DNA of 64,000 nt. It comes from Parapusillimonas granuli. GTDB lineage: Bacteria > Pseudomonadota > Gammaproteobacteria > Burkholderiales > Burkholderiaceae_B. Positions within the stretch are counted from its first letter, which is position 1. The number at the start of each line of letters is the position of its first letter. Below are positions 26,065 through 33,445 of the stretch, one piece after another. A program made the position numbers and the translations under genes. Below the pieces are notes generated by a model. That model was not told the origin of the DNA. It did not search any database and saw nothing but the letters and a program-made list of their open reading frames with translations. The stretch spans positions 1-64,000 of the forward strand of contig NZ_JACCEM010000009.1 of the NCBI RefSeq assembly GCF_013416525.1. Reading direction: 5' to 3'.

Positions 26065-27426
26065 TCATGCCATTTCCACCGCTGCGTCAGGGACAGCAGC
26101 CATGTCATGCTCGTCAGAATCCGAAACCGGCATAGCGTCCGGGATAGTGCACCGAGCAGTTTCTTCTGCGGCGGCATTGCCAATGAAATCCGCCACGGTC
26201 TGCCAGCCCGCGCGTAACTGCGCCTCACCTTTTCCGACGTAGTGGCCCAGGGTCACGTCGCCATTGGTAGCGTGATTGATCATGCGCTTGAGCACACCGC
26301 CGGACACCAGTTCTTCGGCAATAGTGGTGAAGGTCGCTCGCATGTCATGGCCCTGCACAGTTGTTCCTGCCTGCTTGTTGATCCAGGCGAGCGTCTTGCG
26401 GGCATCCGTAATCGGAAACAAGGGCTCCTCGGGTTTGCGTCTTTCGCACGCTTCTTTTGCAATCGCCAATGCCTCCCGCGACAACAGCAACAGGTGGTTG
26501 CTGCGGTTCTTGGTGTCAATCAGCAATATGCGGCCGGTTTCGAGGTTCACGTCTCGAACCCTGATAGGCTCGTAATCGTATTTCTTCTCACCAAGGATCT
26601 CGACGCCACGACAACCCGTCAGCAGTTGAAAACGGTAGTAGTTCGCAGCCACCCGACGCGGGCTGGCGCACGCTGCCAGCCACCAGGCACCCAGCTTCTC
26701 GGCAGGAATCGGTTTGGGATCGCCCCTCGGGGGCGCCAGCACAATACGATTGCGGCCAGCCGTTTCCTGGCTTAGCGGGTTGTCGTCGATCTTGATTCCT
26801 TGCCAGCGCAGAACGGCACGTAAAACCTGCATGGCATAGTCAGCCCGCCGCTTGGAACGACCAAGCAGTTTGGTGTAGGTATCTTTGATGTCCGTGGCCG
26901 TAATCGTAGACAACGGCTTGTCAGCCAAGGTCATCAACTCACCATCCGCGAATTTTCTGCCATTCTTGGCAATCTTGCCCGGCTCGACCATTTTGGTGTA
27001 TTCAGACTTGGTCCGAGCCTTGAGGGGCAAGCCATCTTTGGCCCGCCGCTTTTCTTCAGCATACTCGCGCAAGGCTTCGGCAAGCGTCTGACCATCCGTG
27101 GCAGCCTGCGTCTCACGGGCCTGTGCTTCAGCTTGCAAACGCGCTTCTTCTTCAGCGGGCCAATCAACCCCCGCACGGGCAAGCGCTCGGATGCGCTGCG
27201 CCTCTGCCCTTGCATCGGCCAACTTGATTTGACCGGTGCCATTGCCATAATCTTGCGGGAGGCGGTACTGACGAACAGCGCTGGTGCCTTGTACGGTATA
27301 ACGGACGAGAAGCGTTTTGACCCCATCCGGGGCAACCCGCAATTGAAGGCCGCGATCTATCGCGATCTTGTAAGGCTGATCCTTGGGTTTCAGAGCATCA
27401 ACAGCTCGGCTTGTAAGAAGGGTCAT
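26065..27426 (-). CDS. P4-type tyrosine integrase of the island
   Basis: 453 aa. N-terminal DUF4102 (LLTSRAVDALKPKDQPYKIAIDRGLQLRVAPDG), an Ala/Gln/Glu-rich linker, core-binding region and catalytic domain with Arg in LTGCRGVEIL, HxxR in GHDMRATF, and Tyr in GHYVGKGEAQ. It faces the att repeat at 27641 with 214 bp between, as in islands inserted at tRNA 3' ends. Its best internal comparison is the relic at 28887-29133, which shares the N-terminal pattern. It is not closely similar to the integrase at 2057-3322. Likely functional, although the island around it looks damaged. Confidence 0.92.
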   Translation of the reverse strand: MTLLTSRAVDALKPKDQPYKIAIDRGLQLRVAPDGVKTLLVRYTVQGTSAVRQYRLPQDYGNGTGQIKLADARAEAQRIRALARAGVDWPAEEEARLQAEAQARETQAATDGQTLAEALREYAEEKRRAKDGLPLKARTKSEYTKMVEPGKIAKNGRKFADGELMTLADKPLSTITATDIKDTYTKLLGRSKRRADYAMQVLRAVLRWQGIKIDDNPLSQETAGRNRIVLAPPRGDPKPIPAEKLGAWWLAACASPRRVAANYYRFQLLTGCRGVEILGEKKYDYEPIRVRDVNLETGRILLIDTKNRSNHLLLLSREALAIAKEACERRKPEEPLFPITDARKTLAWINKQAGTTVQGHDMRATFTTIAEELVSGGVLKRMINHATNGDVTLGHYVGKGEAQLRAGWQTVADFIGNAAAEETARCTIPDAMPVSDSDEHDMAAVPDAAVEMA

Positions 27427-27490
27427 GACAAGTGTCTCTCAAGATTTCCACCTAGCGATTTGGATTGCTTGGGATGGCTTCAATGCTTCC

Positions 27491-27515
27491 CGTGTCCCGC
27501 TGGTGTCCCAAAAAT
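27491..27515 (+). repeat. Paired GTGTCC repeat, copy 2 (upstream of integrase)
   Basis: CGTGTCCCGCTGGTGTCCCAAA: two GTGTCC units with the same 12-bp spacing as copies 1 and 3. It begins 65 bp upstream of the integrase start, in the 27427-27640 gap, which otherwise holds no gene and is AT-rich near 27,535-27,600. Confidence 0.5.
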
Positions 27516-27640
27516 ACTGCGCTTGATTGATGATATATGAGAACACTTAAATCAAAATATATCAATATCTAGTTGATATTAAAGAGTATTTTTTGTCTCA
27601 CTAAGTCTCGCTCGATCTCATAAAATACGGTATTCGAGGC

Positions 27641-27685
27641 ATCATAATCCGCAGGTCCCCTGTTCGAATCAGGGATGCGCCACCA
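27641..27685 (+). repeat. Attachment-site copy 2
   Basis: A perfect 45-bp copy of the tRNA 3' part (anticodon loop to CCA) without the acceptor 5' half or D arm, so it is not a functional tRNA. It marks the right end of the unit carrying the intact integrase. Confidence 0.9.
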
Positions 27686-27711
27686 GAATTTTCCTTGTTT
27701 ATCAAGGCTCT

Positions 27712-27742
27712 ATCGCCACCCTGGACGGTGGCGATTTCTTTT
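27712..27742 (+). terminator. Rho-independent terminator behind attachment copy 2
   Basis: A 9-bp perfect stem (ATCGCCACC/GGTGGCGAT, loop CTGGAC) followed by TTCTTTTT, 27 bp after the att repeat. Its position suggests it may once have served a tRNA upstream. Confidence 0.75.
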
Positions 27743-28115
27743 TCCGGGCTCTTCCCCATTTTCGGGGAATCAGGGCATTCGTCAGACTCGGTTGATCACA
27801 CCATTCCAACCGCATTGAGCCAAGACTCTCATGCGGTAATTCTCAAAAGTCACTTCCAATCCGATGCGTGTGCGTCAGCTTGCGTTGGCGCACGCCGCCG
27901 CCGTGTGGGCCTCGAACACCTCCAGACGGTAGGTCTCGGTTGATCTCAGACACGGCCGGATACCGGCAAATCGGTGGCGAAAATAGCGGTTGCTGTCGGT
28001 GCAGTGGGACTTGGGTACGCTCAGGTGCAGCACCACCAGTTGGTTGCCCTGACGCGTGTGCTTGACCGCCGAAACTCAATTTGCTTCGGTTAAAGGCTAA
28101 GCATCTACTGCAGCG
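27743..28115. other. Degenerate island DNA without an intact gene
   Basis: About 370 bp. A minus-strand frame ending near 27,890 has protein-like content (VKHTRQGNQLVVLHLSVPK) but no start or known family; it may be a gene remnant. Nothing else is supported. Confidence 0.35.
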
Positions 28116-28424
28116 CTATTTCAGCGATTCGAGCATTTCCCGCCGCAGAATCGCATTGATGCGCGACTGATAGCCTTTGCCCTGCGACCGCAGCCAGGCC
28201 AGGACATCCGAGTCAATACGAATGGTCGTGGAGGTCTTGGTGGGTTTGTAGAACTTGCCGCGCTCGGCATTCTTCCAGAACTCCGCCGTCAGCGGCGGCA
28301 CGTCGCTGTAATCAATGTCTTTGTCGGCGCGCTCCGCCAAGGCCGCCAACTCGGCCTTCTGCTTTTCGGTCAAGGGCGGCAGCTTGGTCAGATCCACCTT
28401 GTGTTTAACGGCTTTCTTGCTCAT
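28116..28424 (-). CDS. brnA: BrnA-type antitoxin (ribbon-helix-helix)
   Basis: 102 aa from the ATG at 28424. The N-terminal toxin-binding part (KHKVDLTKLPPLTEKQKAEL, YSDVPPLTAEFWKNAERG) is followed by the DNA-binding ribbon-helix-helix TSTTIRIDSDVLAWLRSQGKGYQSRINAILRREM, typical of BrnA. BrnA represses the brnTA promoter with BrnT and neutralises this RNase toxin. The toxin gene upstream is broken, so the antitoxin is now an orphan. The brnT frame overlaps its start, the normal brnT-brnA order. Confidence 0.9.
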   Translation of the reverse strand: MSKKAVKHKVDLTKLPPLTEKQKAELAALAERADKDIDYSDVPPLTAEFWKNAERGKFYKPTKTSTTIRIDSDVLAWLRSQGKGYQSRINAILRREMLESLK

Positions 28425-28577
28425 AACGTCGCCTTTCTTTCCTGTCGGCCGCTCTGGCCGAGATGATACGGATGATCTCGACAACCTGGTCATTCTCGTT
28501 GACCTCGAAGCTCTCACTCCATGCTTACGCAGATTGGTAGCCGCTTTCGCGGCATCCCATTCAAAGCGCGTCAACAT
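28405..28577 (-). pseudogene. brnT: brnT toxin gene with internal deletion and frameshift
   Basis: The 5' part reads MLTRFEWDAAKAATNLRKHGV, the standard BrnT start. Directly after it the frame must shift by +1 to continue SFEVNENDQVVEIIRIISARAADRKERRRYE, the BrnT C-terminal end. The middle of the protein (about 40 residues of a usual 90) is gone. The toxin should be inactive. Confidence 0.87.
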
Positions 28578-28664
28578 ACGAAAACGTTACTACAAAACTG
28601 TATTTCATGCAATGCTCCAGTTGTCAACCGGGATACATCCACCCTCGTGCGAACTCGGCTTCGG

Positions 28665-28886
28665 GCCGTGAGTTTTCCGTTCTCTGTCCAAAGCCAGCCG
28701 CTTGAGCGCATGAGCCTGCTGCGTGCGCTCCTTCTCTTGTCATCGGATGACGGCGCTATGTCGCACACGCCGCCGATTGCCTGCCATCATATGCAGTTCC
28801 AACGCCCCGGAGTCGATCAGCCTGACCATATACGGTCGGCTGACGCCGGCCAACCGTGCCGCCTGCTCAGTGGTCAGTACCGGATC
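28665..28886 (-). pseudogene. Excisionase-like HTH antitoxin relic
   Basis: The minus-strand frame reads DPVLTTEQAARLAGVSRPYMVRLIDSG, then ALELHMMAGNRRRVRHSAVIR, stop (28742-28740), and in the same frame QEKERTQQAHALKRLALDRE. This is the pattern of excisionase-family HTH antitoxins usually paired with a PIN-type toxin. The in-frame stop and the absent start, at the point where integrase sequence begins, make it a relic. No toxin partner is seen. Confidence 0.7.
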
Positions 28887-29133
28887 AGGATCAGGCGCTG
28901 GCCTTCCGCGCAAGCGTCAACTAGCTTGATCTGGCCTGGGCCATCCTCGTATTCCTGTGGAAGCGTGTATTGGCGCTCATCGTCCGTTCCCTTTACGGTA
29001 TGGCGCACCACACCAGCATCGTTCGCAGGCCATCGGGCGCAAGGCGAAGCTGAATACCTCGATCTATGGTGATCTTGTACGAACGGGATTCAGGTTTGTG
29101 AGCGTCAACAGCACGAGCAGTCAAAGCAGGCAT
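28887..29133 (-). pseudogene. Integrase relic (N-terminal DUF4102 only)
   Basis: From the ATG at 29133 the frame reads MPALTARAVDAHKPESRSYK, ITIDRGIQLRLAPDGLRTML, then needs a frame change near 29,010 to continue HTVKGTDDERQYTLPQEYEDGPGQIKLVDA. This is the N-terminus of a P4-type integrase related to the intact one at 26065-27426. The core-binding and catalytic domains are missing; HTH-relic sequence follows directly. It lies next to attachment copy 3, as an integrase should. Confidence 0.85.
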
Positions 29134-29188
29134 GGATGTCTTCGCGGCCGGATTGCCAGCCAGCCAGCGAGAGGCCGTCAGGTGAGTC

Positions 29189-29215
29189 CGTGTCCGAACT
29201 GTGTCCGAAAAAACT
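29189..29215 (+). repeat. Paired GTGTCC repeat, copy 3
   Basis: CGTGTCCGAACTGTGTCCGAAA is almost identical to copy 1 (17917-17940). It begins 56 bp upstream of the relic integrase start and ends 16 bp before attachment copy 3. Confidence 0.5.
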
Positions 29216-29231
29216 GAAGATCAAATGCCAT

Positions 29232-29295
29232 TCCGCAGGTCCCCTGTTCGAATCAGGGATGCGCCGCCAAGGAATATCAAGGGTTTAGCGATCAC
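29232..29295 (+). repeat. Attachment-site copy 3 with flank
   Basis: 64 bp matching 17811-17874 (tRNA T arm, CCA end and 26 bp beyond) at 62 positions; the two changes are A to G in the CCA region and C to T in the flank. The match to the flank is absent from copy 2. It probably marks the right border of the composite island. From 29296 to 29517 no gene is visible. Confidence 0.85.
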
Positions 29296-29517
29296 AGAAA
29301 CGCAGCCCGCCAGCCGAAAGGTCCGCGGCTAAGTTGATGCGAAAATGACGTCTTCCTGTGATGGAGGTCGATATTCGTTCTCTCCTATGACCCGAGCACA
29401 ACGAATCCGCCACGCCCAGAGCGGTCCGGACTGAATCACAATAAACCCCGCGGGCTGTCGAGAAGCCAGCCAAGAAATTAAGCCTCGCCATCGAAGGATC
29501 GCGGGGCCTTGTTATTA

Positions 29518-29850
29518 TCACCTACGCCAATCATCACGATGGCGCCTATCAAATTCGCGGTAGTATCGATCGATAGAGACCAGCACCTCGAAGTGGCGAA
29601 GCACAATCTCGTCGCCGCCCCATCCAATATTGCAGCGCCCATTCAGCAGCTTTCCGGGGTGAACGCCATTGATGTAGTGCGCACGGCAAATGTACAACGG
29701 AACCGTGCCATTTTGATCAACCCCGCCCCGGATTGCTCCGGCGGGCAGCCGCCCATTCCAGGTACGCCATTCAACCCCATCCATGGCATTCGTCATGTGG
29801 GGAAGGGCTAAAGCAAATCCGGACAGCAGCGTAGTCAGGGTTCGTCTCAT
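29518..29850 (-). CDS. Secreted DM9/DUF3421 domain protein
   Basis: 110 aa. The signal peptide MRRTLTTLLSGFALALPHMTNA precedes one DM9-like repeat pair: WRTWNGRLPAGAIRGGVDQNGTVPLYICRAHYINGVHPGKLLNGRCNIGWGGDEIVLRHFEVLV. The pattern 'PxGAVxGG, PLYICRA, GxHPGK, CNIxxGG, FEVL' is that of DUF3421/DM9, known mostly from insect, oyster and fish lectin-like proteins, where it can bind mannose. Export is likely; the ligand is unknown. It has no operon partner. Two Cys may form a disulfide. Confidence 0.8.
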   Translation of the reverse strand: MRRTLTTLLSGFALALPHMTNAMDGVEWRTWNGRLPAGAIRGGVDQNGTVPLYICRAHYINGVHPGKLLNGRCNIGWGGDEIVLRHFEVLVSIDRYYREFDRRHRDDWRR

Positions 29851-30181
29851 TTCCTATCCGCTCCGAGTTGTTGGTAGTAGGCAGATGAGATTAGCAGTAT
29901 TTAGTTACACGCACAAGATTCCGGAATGAGGTTGGCGGCCGCTCAATACGCCGGAGTTCCTGGGTGCGAATCCCGGCCGCGCTCCCGTTGTTTCCTCCAG
30001 CAGCCACCGCTATACGAGCAGAAATGGAAAGGCCCCGCCTCTTGGCGGGGCCTTACTGCCTTCGGGGCAGTGGGCACGTACACGAAGGTAGTGCAGTTTG
30101 GACCACCTGAGGGGTAGTCGCACTGCCTTGCGGCAGTGACTTAACAGTAGCCCCGATCCGCTGGAAAAAGAACTAGGGTTT
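29851..30181. other. Gap with several hairpins
   Basis: About 330 bp without a gene. It holds three hairpins: GGCCCCGCC-TCTT-GGCGGGGCC (30031-30052), CTGCC/GGCAG at 30055-30069 and CACTGCC/GGCAGTG at 30121-30138. The first is followed on the minus strand by TTTCC and probably ends the DMT exporter transcript. Confidence 0.55.
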
Positions 30182-31096
30182 TCACTTACGGTTCTTGATC
30201 CGCCCGGCCTTTTTGCCTGGAAGCTTGAGTTCGCTGACGATGACGCCGGCAACGATGAGGACGCCGCCCAGCAGGGCGAGGCCGGGCAGGCGCTCGCCCG
30301 CGAGGCGGCCGATGATGCCGGCCCAGACGGGTTCGCCGGCGTAGATCACGGTGGCTCGCGTGGGCGAGACGGACTTCTGCGCCCAATTCATGGTGAGCTG
30401 GATCAGGGCGCTTGCCAAGCCCAGCGCCGTGGCGATGCCGACCAGCAGCCATGAGAAGGGCGGCACGGATTCGCCGGTGAGGGGCATGCCCAGCAGCGCG
30501 AGCAGCGAGGTGCAGGCCAGTTGCACGACGGTCACGCGGCGGCTGTCGACGGTGCCGGCGTATCGGCTGATGAGAATGATCTCGGCGGCGATGGACAGGG
30601 CGCCGATGAGGGTCAGCAGTTCGCCTTTGCCCAGTTCCAGCGCGCCGGCGTCGGGGCCGGTCAGCAGGACCAGGCCGGTGAAGGCCAGGGCAACGCCGAT
30701 CCAGCTCATGAGGCTGGGCGGGCGCTTCAGCACGCACCACTGGAGCAGGGGGACCATGGGGACGTACATGGCTGTGATGAATGCGGACTTGCTGCTGCTG
30801 ATGGTCTGCAAGCCATAGGTCTGCAGGGCGTATCCGAAGAAAATGCATACGCCGATGGAAGATCCCGCCAGGATTTCGCGCAGGGTCAGCCCGCGCAGGA
30901 CCTTGCAGGAGAGCAGCGCCGCCAGCAGGGCGGCCATGGCGAAGCGCAGGGCGACGAAGAACAGGGGGCCGCTCGCGGTAAGGGCGGTCTGGACGGCGAG
31001 GAAGGTTCCGCCCCACACCATGGTGACGGCGATGAGGGCCAGCTCCTGACGGTTCAAGGCCGGGAAGCGGAAACGTTCCTGCTGGGGTTGGGGCAT
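30182..31096 (-). CDS. DMT-superfamily exporter (two EamA domains)
   Basis: 304 aa with ten predicted membrane helices in two EamA repeats. The first starts with LALIAVTMVWGGTFLAVQTAL and includes FVALRFAMAALLAALL; the second ends GEPVWAGIIGRLAGERLPGLALLGGVLIVAGVIVSEL. EamA proteins export amino acids or other small metabolites across the inner membrane. Substrate unknown. The start at 31096 (MPQPQQERF) places the first helix normally; an upstream in-frame start at 31177 is less likely. The tail is basic (KKAGRIKNRK). Confidence 0.9.
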   Translation of the reverse strand: MPQPQQERFRFPALNRQELALIAVTMVWGGTFLAVQTALTASGPLFFVALRFAMAALLAALLSCKVLRGLTLREILAGSSIGVCIFFGYALQTYGLQTISSSKSAFITAMYVPMVPLLQWCVLKRPPSLMSWIGVALAFTGLVLLTGPDAGALELGKGELLTLIGALSIAAEIILISRYAGTVDSRRVTVVQLACTSLLALLGMPLTGESVPPFSWLLVGIATALGLASALIQLTMNWAQKSVSPTRATVIYAGEPVWAGIIGRLAGERLPGLALLGGVLIVAGVIVSELKLPGKKAGRIKNRK

Positions 31097-31311
31097 GATG
31101 GGGGAGAGTGCTTCAGGAGAACGAGGTGTGCGCGCATAGTAACAGGGCGGCGCGGCAAGCGAGGCATAACCATGCACTTCACCTACCTTTTGATGCCGGC
31201 AGGCTCTAGAATGGACGCTTTCGTTTTTCGTTGCCGCCGGCGGCCGCTGCGCGCCGACGCATCACGTTTTTCGGCGGCGGCGCCGCATTCCGCATTCTGA
31301 TTCGAGACCCC

Positions 31312-32529
31312 ATGAGCATTGCATTCTTGAAGCGTTGTTGGGAGCACATACTGCATGACATCGTCGCGCCCACGCGGCCGTCGTCGCATCAGTTGGTAAG
31401 GCTGGCCACTCCGTTCGGCCGCGGCGCGTCGGTGCGCCGCCAGGCGGCGCTGGTCATCACGGCAAGGGTGCAGTTCCTGAGCCTGATTTTCGCCGTTCTC
31501 GTGCCGGCCTGCGCCATCATCGACCTGGCGCTGTTCGACTGGAAAACGGGCTCGCTGCTCACCGGCCTGCGTGTCGCGGCGGGCGCGGCGTTCGCGGCGA
31601 TCGCCTGGTCGGGCGAACGCGGAGGCGCCCACCGCTATGCCTGGGCCATTTTGCGGCTCCTGGCCATGCTGCTGGTTCCCACGGTGTTCTATCTTGCGGT
31701 GCTGCATATCACGAGCGGGCTGGAGCTCACGCGCGCACAACTGCTGGCGGTCCAGCTCTACGGCCTGATGCCGACCATCGTGCTGGCGGGCCTGGCGATT
31801 TTTCCTCTGTCGGCGCTCGAAATCCTGCTGTATTCCGTCCCTGTGCTGGGCATTGCCTCCTGGGGGCTGATGGATCCGGACGTGGGCCTGTCGCTGCTGC
31901 GGCACGGCCCCATCTACTGGTTCATGTTCATGATGATCGGCGTGGCCATGATTTCCGGAATGAGCCAGTCGCACTACATGGAAAGCCTGGTGCACCATGC
32001 AAGCATGGACCCTTTGACCGGCGTGCAGACCCGGCGCGCGGGCATCGAAGCGATCGAGCAGGCCATGAAGCGCGCGCAATTGCAGGGCCGGCCTTTGACC
32101 ATCATGTTCCTGGACATCGACCATTTCAAGCAGATCAATGATTCCTTCGGCCACGACGCGGGCGACCGGGCCCTGATCGCGTTTGCGCAGGCGCTGCGCC
32201 AGAACATGCGGCGCGACGACGTCCTGATCCGGTGGGGCGGGGAAGAGTTCGTGGCGGCCTTGCCCGGCATGCCCATGGATGCCGTGCCGGCGCTGCTGGA
32301 AAAGATGCGCGCCAATGGGCTGGGGCTGCGGGTGGACGGCAAGCCGCTGGAAGCGTCGATCGGCATCGCCGAAAGCGCGGCCGACCACTGCGCCGACTGG
32401 GCCAGGCTCGTGCAGCTGGCCGATGAGCGCATGTACCAGGCCAAGGAACTGGGCCGCGCGCGCGCCATGCTGCCCGAAGGGCGGGTCGTTGACATGAGCG
32501 CGAAAAGCGACGCGGGCGCCGGGGCCTGA
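31312..32529 (+). CDS. Membrane diguanylate cyclase (GGDEF)
   Basis: 405 aa. The N-terminal half has about six hydrophobic segments (from LSLIFAVLVPACAIIDLALF to WFMFMMIGVAMISGM), an integral-membrane sensor without a named domain. The GGDEF domain starts at MDPLTGVQTRRAGIEAIEQ, with IMFLDIDHFKQINDSFGHDAGD and active site RWGGEEF. RRDD five residues before it is an intact inhibitory I-site (RxxD). It should make c-di-GMP and be product-inhibited, promoting surface attachment. It is transcribed alone. Confidence 0.92.
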   Translation: MSIAFLKRCWEHILHDIVAPTRPSSHQLVRLATPFGRGASVRRQAALVITARVQFLSLIFAVLVPACAIIDLALFDWKTGSLLTGLRVAAGAAFAAIAWSGERGGAHRYAWAILRLLAMLLVPTVFYLAVLHITSGLELTRAQLLAVQLYGLMPTIVLAGLAIFPLSALEILLYSVPVLGIASWGLMDPDVGLSLLRHGPIYWFMFMMIGVAMISGMSQSHYMESLVHHASMDPLTGVQTRRAGIEAIEQAMKRAQLQGRPLTIMFLDIDHFKQINDSFGHDAGDRALIAFAQALRQNMRRDDVLIRWGGEEFVAALPGMPMDAVPALLEKMRANGLGLRVDGKPLEASIGIAESAADHCADWARLVQLADERMYQAKELGRARAMLPEGRVVDMSAKSDAGAGA

Positions 32530-32553
32530 CGCTCAGGCCAAAAAGCGCACATG

Positions 32554-32582
32554 AAAAAGGCATCCGGATTGCTCCGGATGCC
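32554..32582 (-). terminator. Rho-independent terminator of tRNA-Val
   Basis: Read on the minus strand, a perfect 10-bp stem (GGCATCCGGA/TCCGGATGCC, loop GCAA) followed by TTTTT, about 43 bp after the tRNA. Confidence 0.8.
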
Positions 32583-32624
32583 TGATCATTCAATATTCTT
32601 CGGCAAGTTGCTCTTGGCAAGTCT

Positions 32625-32700
32625 TGGTGGGTGCTGACGGGTTCGAACCGCCGACCTACGCCTTGTAAGGGCGCCGCTCTACCAGCTGAGCTAAGCACCC
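32625..32700 (-). tRNA. tRNA-Val (UAC)
   Basis: A 76-nt cloverleaf on the minus strand with encoded CCA: GGGTGCT/AGCACCC acceptor, AGCTCAGCTGGTAGAGC D arm, CTTACAA anticodon loop (TAC), and GGCGGTTCGAACCCGTC T arm. Confidence 0.95.
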
Positions 32701-32829
32701 ATTGCTCTTGTGGTCAACGCCTTGCGGCTGACAACACTGGGGCCACCACTATTGCTGCTACGACTACTACGAATCAAGACGAAAATTATATCCCAAGCCC
32801 GTGCCGCTTGGCAACTTGCAACTGCGCTT

Positions 32830-33102
32830 TCAGTTGACCGCGTCTTTCAGGGCCTTGCCGGGGCGGAACTTGGGCACACGCGCTTTCTTGATCTTGATGG
32901 CCTCGCCGGTGCGCGGATTGCGCCCGGTGCGGGCCGCGCGCTCGGAAACCGCAAACGTACCAAAGCCTACGAGAGTGACGGTGCCTTTCTTTTTTAGTGT
33001 CGTCTTGACAGCACCGATGAAAGCCTCGAGTGCACGGCCAGCATCAGCCTTGGACAAATCGGCTTTAGTGGAGATATGTTCGATAAGCTCGGTTTTGTTC
33101 AT
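32830..33102 (-). CDS. hupB: DNA-binding protein HU
   Basis: 90 aa, the normal HU length. [18 protein letters not shown] at the start and [45 protein letters not shown] at the end contain the beta-arm with the conserved RxGRNPxTGE and the C-terminal FxPGKxLK. HU coats and bends DNA and supports replication and recombination. Confidence 0.97.
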   Translation of the reverse strand: MNKTELIEHISTKADLSKADAGRALEAFIGAVKTTLKKKGTVTLVGFGTFAVSERAARTGRNPRTGEAIKIKKARVPKFRPGKALKDAVN

Positions 33103-33445
33103 TAAGGATTACCCCTAAAAATTATTGTGGTCGAGCCGCCCGGAAAGGCGGCTGGACATTCGATGGAAAGATACGAAGCATGCGCGGCACTGCCCGTATG
33201 ACCCGCCATGGACAAAGCAGGCGCAACCGGGTGGCATGACAGCCCGCAAGCTCACTCGGCTGGCTAACGCGTATTAAGCCTTTGAACGAAAGGGCTGTCA
33301 AGAGAAAAAACGGCTCAAAACCCGCGCGGTTGTTGGCTGTTGTGTTTTTATGCCGCGGAAATAGTTAATTTTGTAAAGTTTGCCGCGGAACCCGCCCGCG
33401 GATCTTCGTTTTGTGATATTTGCCGGAACCGGCGGCGGCCGGCGC
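33103..33445. other. Gap upstream of hupB
   Basis: About 340 bp without a supportable gene. It must hold the hupB promoter, and the part near 33,340-33,420 holds AT-rich stretches (TTAATTTTGTAAAG). No clear terminator for the gene ending at 33446 was found. Confidence 0.4.

Noticed and set aside
27804-28080. Minus-strand ORF of 78 codons
   Set aside because: Wrong frame of a possible relic, with Gly/His/Arg bias and no family; kept only as degenerate island DNA.
29925-29995. tRNA-like stretch with CTGGGTGCGAATCCCGG
   Set aside because: It resembles a T arm, but no acceptor or anticodon stems can be paired around it.
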